Shown here one piece after another: positions 1 to 6,003 of a stretch of 7,426 nt of DNA (position 1 is the stretch's first letter; every line of letters begins with the position of its first letter). Below the pieces are notes generated by a model. That model saw only the letters and a list, made by a program, of their open reading frames with translations. It had not been told where the DNA came from and searched no databases. The stretch spans positions 1 to 7,426 of the forward strand of contig JADZDV010000214.1 of NCBI GenBank assembly GCA_020850915.1. The letters run 5' to 3'. This DNA comes from Chloroflexota bacterium. Its GTDB lineage: Bacteria; Chloroflexota; UBA6077; JADZDV01. Made by a program: the position numbers and the translations under genes.

Positions 1-255
1 CCGTGGGTGGTTGCTTCCGCATCGCCATCGCCCTCCCCAGCTCCCGCCGGTCGTCCGCCCGCCGCTACGGCCACACCGGCCGGCGCTGAACGAACGTACA
101 CCGTTGAGGCGGGCGATACGCTCGGTTCGATCGCGCAGAAGATGTACGGCGACTCGTCCCAGTGGCGGAAGATCTACGACGCCAACCGCTCGGCGATCGG
201 GGACAACCCGGACGCTGTCAAGATCGGCACGCAGCTCCGCATTCCTCCGAACTGA
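1..255 (+). CDS. LysM domain protein, C-terminal part (5' truncated by window)
   Basis: The reading frame is open from the first base and ends at TGA 253-255, leaving 84 residues. The first ~30 are a low-complexity Ala/Pro/Ser/Thr tether. From about residue 31 a single LysM domain runs to the end: it begins RTYTVEAGDTLGSIAQKMYG, continues with a WRKIYDANR segment, and closes with IGTQLRIPPN. LysM domains bind N-acetylglucosamine-containing glycans, usually peptidoglycan, so this end probably docks the protein to the cell wall outside the membrane. The insertion between the GDTL and IPP motifs (YGDSSQWRKIYDANR...) gives the longer LysM form seen in YgaU-like and many actinobacterial/Chloroflexota proteins. 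A GTG at base 7 could act as a start, but the tether looks like the middle of a longer secreted or lipoprotein, so the real start is probably upstream. The N-terminal domain cannot be seen. Confidence 0.85.
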   Translation, partial: PWVVASASPSPSPAPAGRPPAATATPAGAERTYTVEAGDTLGSIAQKMYGDSSQWRKIYDANRSAIGDNPDAVKIGTQLRIPPN

Positions 256-588
256 GGCCGGAGCTCCACCGACAGCCAACTTCACAGCCGCGAGGAACGT
301 CTCCTCACAGGATACGCGGCACCCGCTTGTCATCCTGAGCCCCCTGTCATCCCGCCCCCTCCCCGTCATCTTGAGCGTCGTCGCGGGAGGTTCTGAGCGC
401 CGCGTCGGCGTCTGGTGGGTCAGGCCACATGTGCTCGGAGGCAGACCACGAACGGAGGCGCTCCACGTCTTCGCGGCGTGCCCCACGAGCAGTCGACCGC
501 GAGTGCGTGGTGGTTGAGCAGTGTGAGCACCCCTCCAAGCCGGCCGGGTCGCGCGGCTCTGCTACCCTTCGGCTGGAGGTAACGAGCA
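256..588. other. Intergenic region, no gene seen
   Basis: No frame here shows protein-like composition; the short open frames on both strands are Arg/Pro/Ser-rich and lack ribosome binding sites. The region holds a modest nested hairpin just after the LysM gene: GCCGCG 287-292 pairs with CGCGGC 315-320, with AGGA 293-296 pairing TCCT 302-305 inside. No T-tract follows, so it is a weak terminator candidate. Three degenerate GTCATC motif copies follow at 328-376. The LLM ribosome binding site GGAGGT lies at 575-580. I could not identify a convincing -35/-10 pair for the LLM gene. Confidence 0.6.
328..376 (+). repeat. Three degenerate copies of a GTCATCCTGAGC-type motif
   Basis: TGTCATCCTGAGC begins at 328, TGTCATCCCGCCC at 345 and CGTCATCTTGAGC at 364, spaced 17 and 19 nt apart. 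The intact motif resembles, from memory, the short dispersed intergenic repeat starting TGTCATCCTGAGCG found in many environmental bacterial genomes. Here the copies are decayed and clustered. They are not separated by unique equal-length spacers, so this is not a CRISPR array. Confidence 0.45.
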
Positions 589-1752
589 ATGGCCCTCCCC
601 GTCCGCCTGCGATTCGGGGTTTTCCTCCCGCCACACCACCTGCCTGGGACGAATCCGACACTGGCGTACCAGCGCGACCTGGAGCTCCTTCAGCGACTCG
701 ACGCGCTTGGTTTTGACGAGGCCTTCGTCGGCGAGCACCACAGCGGCGGCTGGGAGCTCATCCAATCACCGGAGATGTTCATCGCCGTTGCCGCCGAGCG
801 CACCCGCCACCTGAAGCTTGGGACCGGAGTCATCAGCCTGCCGTACCACCATCCACTGACGGTTGCCAATCGAATGGTGCTGCTGGACCACCTCACACGC
901 GGACGGACGATCTTTGGCATCGGTCCCGGCTCGCTCGTGAGCGACGCCGCTCAGTTCGGGATCGACCCACGGCGGCTGCGCCCGATGATGGAGGAGTCGT
1001 TCGAAGCGATCTATCACCTGCTGACCAGCACGGAGCCGCTGACCGTCAAGACTGACTGGTTCGAGCTGCACGACGCGCTGCTCCACGTTCGTCCGTACAC
1101 CCAGCCCCACATGCCGTTCGCGGTGACCAGCGTGGAGTCGCCGTCCGGCATGCTGATGGCCGGCAAGTACGGCGCGGCCCCGATCTCGTTCAGCGTCTTT
1201 GCCGGCCTGCGCGGCAGGGTTGACCTGAACAGGCACTGGCAGGTCGCTGAGGAGTCAGCAGCCAGGTACGGTCGGGTGGTGCGCCGCGAGGACTGGCGCC
1301 TGGTGATACCGGTGCACGTGGCGGAGAGTCGGCAGGAGGCGATCGAGCAAGTCCGCCACAACGCGGGACGATACCTGTACGAGTACGTCACCCGCGTGGT
1401 CGGACGCGGGCCGTCGGATCTACCAGAGCCCGACCGGTGCGTGGACGAAATGGTCGCGCGCGGCTCCTGGGTGGTTGGCACCCCGGACGACCTGGTCGCG
1501 GCCATCCAGCAGATTGGCGAGTCCAGCGGCGGCTTTGGATCGCTGCTGATCCAGGCCCACAACTGGGCGAGCCGAGACGCGGTCCTGCGGAGCTACGACA
1601 CGATCGCCGCGGAGGTCATGCCACGCTTCCAGAATAGCCTCGTCGGGAAGGAGCGATCAGCCGACATCGCGGCCGGCAACGTCTCTGGCCTCATCCCTTT
1701 GCGGAACGAGGCTGTGGAGCAAGCCCACCGCGCGTACGAGACGCGCCACTAA
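589..1752 (+). CDS. LLM class flavin-dependent oxidoreductase (limonene monooxygenase-like)
   Basis: This 387-residue protein belongs to the bacterial luciferase-like monooxygenase family (TIM-barrel fold). These enzymes use reduced flavin supplied by a separate reductase, plus O2, to oxygenate small organic substrates in the cytoplasm. Visible family blocks are the N-terminal beta strand RFGVFLPP (residues 8-15), GFDEAFVGEHHSGGWELI (41-58), the ERTRHLKLGTGVISLPYHHP block (70-89), LDHLTRGR (99-106), GIGPGSLVSDA (110-120) and the late GTPDDLVAAI helix (297-306). The combination EHHS-GWE, SLPYHHP and LDHLTRGR, together with the length, resembles limonene 1,2-monooxygenase (LimB) and its many uncharacterised relatives; the true substrate is unknown. 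The ATG at 589 has a strong GGAGGT ribosome binding site 8 nt upstream, which fixes the start. No flavin reductase gene is adjacent. The substrate-binding lipoprotein lies 121 nt downstream on the same strand and may be co-expressed. Confidence 0.9.
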   Translation: MALPVRLRFGVFLPPHHLPGTNPTLAYQRDLELLQRLDALGFDEAFVGEHHSGGWELIQSPEMFIAVAAERTRHLKLGTGVISLPYHHPLTVANRMVLLDHLTRGRTIFGIGPGSLVSDAAQFGIDPRRLRPMMEESFEAIYHLLTSTEPLTVKTDWFELHDALLHVRPYTQPHMPFAVTSVESPSGMLMAGKYGAAPISFSVFAGLRGRVDLNRHWQVAEESAARYGRVVRREDWRLVIPVHVAESRQEAIEQVRHNAGRYLYEYVTRVVGRGPSDLPEPDRCVDEMVARGSWVVGTPDDLVAAIQQIGESSGGFGSLLIQAHNWASRDAVLRSYDTIAAEVMPRFQNSLVGKERSADIAAGNVSGLIPLRNEAVEQAHRAYETRH

Positions 1753-1861
1753 CCTCTGGCCACCTGTCGCTTGCCACCGGGTCTCACGATCGCGCGCGGT
1801 CCTGGGAAACCGGTGCGCGGTCGGTCCGCGGCGGTCGGAAGCCGGAGTGTGTAGAGCATGG

Positions 1862-1867
1862 AAGGAG
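1862..1867 (+). promoter_or_regulatory. Ribosome binding site deciding a GTG start at 1874
   Basis: AAGGAG at 1862-1867 stands 6 nt before GTG 1874. It would lie inside the coding sequence if translation began at the in-frame GTG at 1847. The shorter start gives a conventional lipoprotein signal peptide with an Arg-rich n-region, so 1874 is preferred. Confidence 0.75.
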
Positions 1868-1873
1868 AAGTGT

Positions 1874-3082
1874 GTGGAACCAAGGAGCCCTCGGCGATGT
1901 GGGGTCGCCGTCTTCACATCGATAGCGCTGCTCGTCGTGGCTTGTACACCTGCCGCGGCGCCGAGCCCCACAGCCGCCCCGGCAGCCAAGCCGACAGCGG
2001 CAGCGCCAGCCCCGGCAGCCCCTGCGCCGGCTGCCTCGCCGGCGGCTGGGGGCAGCGCGTCACAGGCAGCTAAACCGGCCGCCGCGCCGAGCCCGGTCGC
2101 GGCGGCCTCGCCCGCCGCCGCGAAGCCATCCGGTCCGCCGGCGAAGGTGGAGTACGTCCAGCCGTCCGACTCGCCGTCCTACACCTACGCGTACGCGGCT
2201 GAGGAGCGCGGCTTTCTGAAAGAGCAGAACATCGACATGCCGCCAGTGATCATCACCCGAGCATCGGCGGCATCCGTACAGGCCATCACCGCCGGTCCGA
2301 ACTCGGCCGTCATCGGACCTGTGTCGACCGACAGCGCCATGCTCGCCATCGACAAGGGCGCGCCGCTGAAGATCATCGCCGGGTTGACGCAGCAGCCGCC
2401 CTACGGGCTCATTGTGCGACCGGAGATCAACAGCGCCGCCGATCTGAAGGGGAAGCGGTGCGGCGCGAGCAACGCCGTCTCTGGCGAGGCGCCCTTCCTG
2501 AAAGCAATGGTCAAGAGCAAGTACGGCCTGAGCACACCTGACGATTACGATCTGCTGATCGTCGGCAACCTCAACGACCGCAGCGCCGCCCTGACCACCG
2601 GCGCCGTACAATGCCTGGCCATCACGCCGCCGCAGAACTTCGACCTGGTCAGCAAGGGGATGAAGGAGGTCGCCAACGCCAGCACTGGCGCCGCCTTCGC
2701 GGACTTCCAGTTCCTGGTCCTGATTGTCAACTCCAACTGGGCGTCCCAGAACCGCGACGCCGTGGTCCGGACCGTCAGGGCCTTCGAGCAGGGCATGGAG
2801 TGGATGTATACGAACTATGACAAGCCGGATGCGATTCAGATGGCCGTGACGCGCGGCAAGATGCCCCAGGAGTACGCGGCGCAGGCTCTGAAGCTCTACT
2901 TCGGGCCTGGCTCCAACGTGCAATCGCGCCACCTCTTGCCTAGCCTCAAGGGCCTGGAGGCCGTGGTGGACTTCATGCGCCAGGATGGCACCTTCCCGAA
3001 GGACCAGAAGGTCGACTGGAAGAAGTACCTGGACATGAGCTACCTCGAAGAGGCCACCGGGCAGAAGTTCCAGATGCCGTAG
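1874..3082 (+). CDS. ABC transporter substrate-binding lipoprotein, NMT1/TauT (NitT) family
   Basis: From GTG 1874 the protein has 402 residues. Residues 1-23 form a lipoprotein signal peptide: basic n-region with R4, R7 and R8, a hydrophobic stretch VAVFTSIALL, then lipobox VVA followed by the lipidated Cys24. Residues 25-91 are an unusually long Ala/Pro/Ser/Thr tether. Residues 92-402 are the binding core of the NMT1/THI5-like, SsuA/TauA type, with KVEYVQPSDSPSYTYAYAAEERGFLKEQ at the start, a G-x-LTQQPPYGLIVRPEI segment, AADLKGKRCGAS and VNSNWASQNRDAVVRTVRAF. Such proteins sit on the outer face of the membrane and hand small organics (sulfonates, pyrimidine precursors, aromatics) to an ABC permease. 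No permease or ATPase gene is present here, so it is an orphan or works with a distant transporter. The upstream monooxygenase suggests the ligand may be an oxidisable organic compound; this is inference. A GTG at 1847 is an alternative start but has a poorer signal peptide and no clear ribosome binding site. Confidence 0.88.
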   Translation: MEPRSPRRCGVAVFTSIALLVVACTPAAAPSPTAAPAAKPTAAAPAPAAPAPAASPAAGGSASQAAKPAAAPSPVAAASPAAAKPSGPPAKVEYVQPSDSPSYTYAYAAEERGFLKEQNIDMPPVIITRASAASVQAITAGPNSAVIGPVSTDSAMLAIDKGAPLKIIAGLTQQPPYGLIVRPEINSAADLKGKRCGASNAVSGEAPFLKAMVKSKYGLSTPDDYDLLIVGNLNDRSAALTTGAVQCLAITPPQNFDLVSKGMKEVANASTGAAFADFQFLVLIVNSNWASQNRDAVVRTVRAFEQGMEWMYTNYDKPDAIQMAVTRGKMPQEYAAQALKLYFGPGSNVQSRHLLPSLKGLEAVVDFMRQDGTFPKDQKVDWKKYLDMSYLEEATGQKFQMP

Positions 3083-3148
3083 GGTGGCCATCACCCACCG
3101 CGTCTCCGGGTCAGCCGCCGCGGACGGTTGGCGAAGACGGTTGACGAA

Positions 3149-3187
3149 CCAGAAGCCCGCCAGGCTGGTCGCCTGGCGGGCTTCTGG
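3149..3187. terminator. Strong bidirectional terminator-like hairpin between convergent genes
   Basis: Arms 3149-3165 and 3171-3187 are perfectly complementary over 17 bp around the 5-nt loop TGGTC. The outer arm reads AGAAGCCCGCCAGGC on the left and its exact reverse complement on the right. It lies 66 nt after the stop of the binding-protein gene and 25 nt after the stop of the hydrolase gene on the other strand, exactly where a shared terminator is expected. Only short pyrimidine runs follow on either side (CTTCCC on the + strand; TTCGTC on the - strand), so the T-tract is weak and stem strength must do most of the work. Confidence 0.8.
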
Positions 3188-3212
3188 CTTCCCGGCGTCA
3201 GGCACGATCCTT

Positions 3213-4040
3213 TCAGCGCGCCGGCAGATGCTGCTCCAGAAAGTCTCCCACAAGCTGGCACACCAGGTCGCGCTGGCCGCCGTAGAAATGGTCGCTGTCG
3301 GGGATGATGGCCCAGGCGCTGCCGCGCGGGGCGATCTCGGCGTAGCGCTCGACCGGGTAGTTCGTGGCGCTCTCGCGCTCGCCTCTGACCGCCAGGACCG
3401 GGCAGCGGACCCGCTTGAGGTTCTCCACCGCCAGCGGCGTGCCGTGCTCGACGAAGCCGCGGGCCGTGGAGAGGTAGAACCAGCCGGGGAAGAACATCAG
3501 CTCGTCGCCCCGCCCCTCGGCGATCCACCGGCGCGCCTCCGTGGCGGCCTCGTCGTAGCGGTCCCGGGCGAACATCCCGCGCTCGCAGAGCTGCCGGATG
3601 TGATGCTCGCCCCCCACGGCGCCGGAGAGCAGGACGAGCGCGCCGATCTCGGGATGGTCCGCGGCATACCAGTTGCTCGCCATGGAGCCGTAGCTATGGC
3701 CGATCAAGCCGATCCGCTCGTAGCCGCGTTCTCGCAGGCAGGCGACTGCGCCGCCCAGGTCCTTCTGGCTGTCCTCGGCCACCTCATAGGCCGCGCCGCC
3801 GCGCGGCCCGTGCTTGTCGCCCATCGAGACGACACCCGCGCCGCGGCGATTGATCGACAGGCAGGTGTAGCCGCGCGGAACGAGGGCGGGCGGCAGAAAG
3901 CGCGACATGCCGATGGTGAAGTCCATCGCTCGGCCGTGGCTCAGGACAAGCGCCACCGCGCCCCGCTCGGCAGGCTCGTAGAGCAGCGCATCCAACAGGT
4001 AGCCGTCTGAAGCCGGGAAACTGACGATCTCGTTGAGCAC
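3213..4040 (-). CDS. Alpha/beta hydrolase (serine hydrolase, dienelactone hydrolase/S33-like)
   Basis: Read on the minus strand from GTG at 4040, the protein has 275 residues. It has the alpha/beta hydrolase fold: an N-terminal strand segment SDGYLLDALLYEP, the oxyanion-hole region LSHGRAMDF (residues 33-41), the nucleophile elbow GLIGHSYGS with Ser116, and a late IPDSDHFYGG segment with the candidate catalytic His251. The acid position in the strand CPVLAVRGERES appears to be Glu223 where Asp is usual. It has no signal peptide and is probably cytosolic. The family hydrolyses esters, amides or lactones; the substrate cannot be told from sequence. The gene is transcribed alone, convergent to the binding-protein gene and divergent from the MFS gene. 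A longer reading from GTG 4052 (279 residues) is possible, but GGAGG sits 5 nt before GTG 4040 and would be coding in the longer form. Confidence 0.87.
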   Translation of the reverse strand: MLNEIVSFPASDGYLLDALLYEPAERGAVALVLSHGRAMDFTIGMSRFLPPALVPRGYTCLSINRRGAGVVSMGDKHGPRGGAAYEVAEDSQKDLGGAVACLRERGYERIGLIGHSYGSMASNWYAADHPEIGALVLLSGAVGGEHHIRQLCERGMFARDRYDEAATEARRWIAEGRGDELMFFPGWFYLSTARGFVEHGTPLAVENLKRVRCPVLAVRGERESATNYPVERYAEIAPRGSAWAIIPDSDHFYGGQRDLVCQLVGDFLEQHLPAR

Positions 4041-4045
4041 AGACA

Positions 4046-4050
4046 CCTCC
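4046..4050 (-). promoter_or_regulatory. Ribosome binding site selecting the GTG start at 4040
   Basis: On the minus strand GGAGG (4050 down to 4046) is followed by TGTCT and then GTG at 4040-4038, a 5-nt spacing. Three in-frame GTG codons lie close together (4052, 4046, 4040). Only the last has a correctly spaced ribosome binding site. Confidence 0.6.
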
Positions 4051-4123
4051 ACAGATCGCGCTGGATCTGCCCGGGGCCCGGCCGAATGCCAGACGGCGAG
4101 GGCGCGGACCGCGTTGCGGAGTC

Positions 4124-4151
4124 ACTATAGGCAGGAGGGCGCCTGACGTCG
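4124..4151 (-). promoter_or_regulatory. Candidate sigma-70-type promoter for the hydrolase gene
   Basis: On the minus strand TCGACG (4151-4146; four of six matches to TTGACA) is followed after 16 nt by TATAGT (4129-4124; five of six matches to TATAAT). Transcription would begin near 4117, giving a leader of roughly 75 nt before GTG 4040. AT-rich hexamers are rare in this GC-rich gap, which adds some weight, but the -35 match is modest. Confidence 0.35.
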
Positions 4152-4343
4152 AGGCCAGCCGTCGGCTCGGGTGCGCCCAGGAGATGCCGGGGGTTCGTTG
4201 ATGGACCGGTAGAGGCGGCACCGTTCGTGAGGCCGGCAGCGCGACTCAACAGAAGTCGGGCGCGCCCCGCCGGGTCTGAGCCGCTGTCGCGGCGGCTGGT
4301 GAGCCAGGACGCGAGGCTCATGTCTCAACCGGGCTCGTTCGGT

Positions 4344-4349
4344 GATAAT
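4344..4349 (+). promoter_or_regulatory. Possible -10 element for the MFS gene
   Basis: GATAAT at 4344-4349 matches TATAAT at five of six positions in otherwise GC-rich DNA, about 100 nt upstream of the MFS start. No good -35 hexamer is found 16-18 nt upstream, so this is only a suggestion. Confidence 0.22.
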
Positions 4350-4447
4350 ACGCGGGTACACGGCCCGGGCAAGCGGCGCCTCTGCGCCCGACCAGCGGTG
4401 GCTGGACACCCAGGCGTCAACCACCCGCCGAGGAGACGAGCCCCCGT

Positions 4448-5770
4448 ATGTGCGCAGCTTGCGGCGTTACCGACCACGTTCCCGGCCCCGCCCCAGCGAG
4501 TCCCGTCCCGGCGGAGCGCGGGGCCAAGTTCGCCGCGCTGCGCCATCGCGATTGCCGCTTCTACCTGGTCGGCGCCATGCTCTCGATGATGGCGGACAAC
4601 ACCGAGCACGTCATCACCTACTACGTGCTGTACCAGACCTTCCATTCGCCGGCCCTGGCGGGCTTCGCCGTCATCAGCCACTGGCTGCCGCCGCTGTTCC
4701 TCTCGGTGTACTTCGGCTCGCTGGCTGACCGCTACGACTGTCGCAAAGTCATTCAGGCCTCGCAGTTGCTGTTCATGTTTGTCTCAGCGAGCTGGGGTAT
4801 CCTGTTCTTCACCAACAGCCTGGAGATGTGGCACGCGGCGGTCCTGCTGGTGCTGCATGGCATGGCCGGGGCGCTCTGGTCGCCTGCCGAGCAGCTCATG
4901 CTCCACGACATCGTCGGGCGTCCTGAGCTACCAAGCGCGGTGCGGCTGAACTCGACAGCGAAGAGCCTGGGTGTCCTGTGCGGCCCGGCCGTGGGTGCGC
5001 TCATGCTCCTGCTCGGCCCAGCCCTGGGCATCTGGACGAACGTGCTGATCTACCTGCCGCTCACCTTCTGGCTGCTCTCGGTGCCGTACACAGGCCACCT
5101 GCGGGATGTCGCGGGCGTACGGCGTCCGGCCATGACCTTTGCAGACGCCTTCCGCGTGCTTCGAGAGGTGGCGGACAACCCGACGCTGATCAGCATGGTG
5201 ACCATCGCGGGCGTGACGTCGTTCTTCATCGGCAACAACGTCGGACCACAGATGCCGGAGTTCGTCGCCGACCTGGGCTTCCACGACGCGGACTGGCACT
5301 ACGCGGCGATGCTGGCGTCGAACGCCGCGGGCGCCGTGTTGGGCGGTCTGCTGCTCGAGAGCACGGGCTTCCTGAAGCAGAAGGCGAGCACCGCGATGTT
5401 CAGCGCCATACTCTGGAGCCTCTGCATGCTGGGCTTCGCCATCTCCCAGAGCTTCGTGCTGTCACTCGCGCTGCTGCTCGTCGCGGGGATGGCGAATCTG
5501 GCAACACAGTCCATCTCGCAGACGCTGGTGCAGCTCCTGGCACCACCTGAGAAGCGCGGGCGGATGGTGGGCGTCTACAACATGGCGAACAGCGGCCTGC
5601 GAGCCGGCAGCGGCGTGACGATCGGCTTCGTGGGCGGAGTGATCGGAATCCACTGGTCGCTTGGGCTGAGCGCCGCTTTGCTGACGGGCGTGATCGTGGG
5701 GCTGCTGGTCTACACCACCCGCGCCGCGGCCCGCACCGCCGTCACCACCGCGCCGCTGGGGCCGGCGTAA
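4448..5770 (+). CDS. MFS transporter, EntS/MFS_3-type exporter
   Basis: A 440-residue integral membrane protein of the major facilitator superfamily, with length and pattern consistent with 12 membrane helices. After a ~35-residue cytoplasmic N-terminus rich in Pro/Ala, a LRHRDCRFYLVGAMLSMMADN segment leads into helix 1, as in the MFS_3 (EntS-like) group. The cytoplasmic loop 2-3 signature appears as GSLADRYDCRK (residues 90-100). The later segment RLNSTAKSLGVLCGPAVGALML matches the family's mid-protein Asn-Ser...GPAxGxL block. The second half repeats with helices such as AAMLASNAAGAVLGGLLLE and the C-terminal IGIHWSLGLSAALLTGVIVGLLVY. Members are proton-driven exporters of siderophores, drugs or other small molecules; the cargo here is unknown. 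ATG 4448 has AGGAG at 4431-4435, 12 nt upstream, which is rather far; the next in-frame ATG falls inside helix 1, so 4448 is kept. The N-terminus starts with an uncommon CxxC pair (Cys2, Cys5). Confidence 0.88.
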   Translation: MCAACGVTDHVPGPAPASPVPAERGAKFAALRHRDCRFYLVGAMLSMMADNTEHVITYYVLYQTFHSPALAGFAVISHWLPPLFLSVYFGSLADRYDCRKVIQASQLLFMFVSASWGILFFTNSLEMWHAAVLLVLHGMAGALWSPAEQLMLHDIVGRPELPSAVRLNSTAKSLGVLCGPAVGALMLLLGPALGIWTNVLIYLPLTFWLLSVPYTGHLRDVAGVRRPAMTFADAFRVLREVADNPTLISMVTIAGVTSFFIGNNVGPQMPEFVADLGFHDADWHYAAMLASNAAGAVLGGLLLESTGFLKQKASTAMFSAILWSLCMLGFAISQSFVLSLALLLVAGMANLATQSISQTLVQLLAPPEKRGRMVGVYNMANSGLRAGSGVTIGFVGGVIGIHWSLGLSAALLTGVIVGLLVYTTRAAARTAVTTAPLGPA

Positions 5771-6003
5771 GAGAGCGGTCCATCGCCGCGGCGGCTTGCC
5801 CGTGGAAGCCGGGGTGATCCACAGCCGATCGTGGAGCAGCCCTGCCCGAAGCGCGACCTGCCGCGGGCGCAGCAGCGCGAGGACCTGGGCGTCGGGCAAC
5901 CAGGGCGGCGGCGCAGCTGATCCCTGCCGCGGCTGCTCCCGCGCCGAAGGAGGACCGGGTACGACCGTGACCCGGGAGATCTGTCCCGCCAGGCGATGGC
6001 TGG
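5771..6003. other. Convergent intergenic gap
   Basis: Non-coding by annotation between two gene ends. A modest hairpin, CCGGGT 5955-5960 with ACCCGG 5970-5975 around a 9-nt loop, lies before the cyclodeaminase-family stop and could serve as a weak terminator. A minus-strand frame (start TTG 5899) looks somewhat protein-like, but it has no ribosome binding site and continues antisense through the MFS gene end. Confidence 0.4.

Larger units (their letters stand above)
4041..4447. other. Divergent intergenic region between hydrolase and MFS genes
   Basis: About 400 nt with no credible gene: the overlapping open frames are Arg/Pro/Ser-rich and lack ribosome binding sites. It should carry the promoters for both flanking genes; weak candidates are listed separately. 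No long inverted or direct repeat stood out. Confidence 0.6.

Noticed and set aside
328..376. CRISPR array
   Set aside because: Copies are too short and divergent and lack regular unique spacers; there are no cas genes.
1815..1840. Hairpin (CGCGG/CCGCG) between the LLM and binding-protein genes
   Set aside because: A 5-bp stem without a T-tract in GC-rich DNA is expected by chance and does not support a terminator.
2060..3253. 397-residue open frame on the minus strand
   Set aside because: It lies antisense to the binding-protein gene, is Arg/Gly/Val/Leu-rich without recognisable motifs, runs across the terminator hairpin, and is explained by high GC suppressing stops opposite a real gene.
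3084..4010. 308-residue open frame on the plus strand
   Set aside because: It is antisense to the alpha/beta hydrolase, whose catalytic motifs are clear, and it starts just after another gene and passes through the terminator stem.
5462..5899. 145-residue minus-strand frame overlapping the MFS gene end
   Set aside because: Most of it is antisense to MFS helices and it has no ribosome binding site; only the part outside the MFS gene was kept as a low-interest observation.
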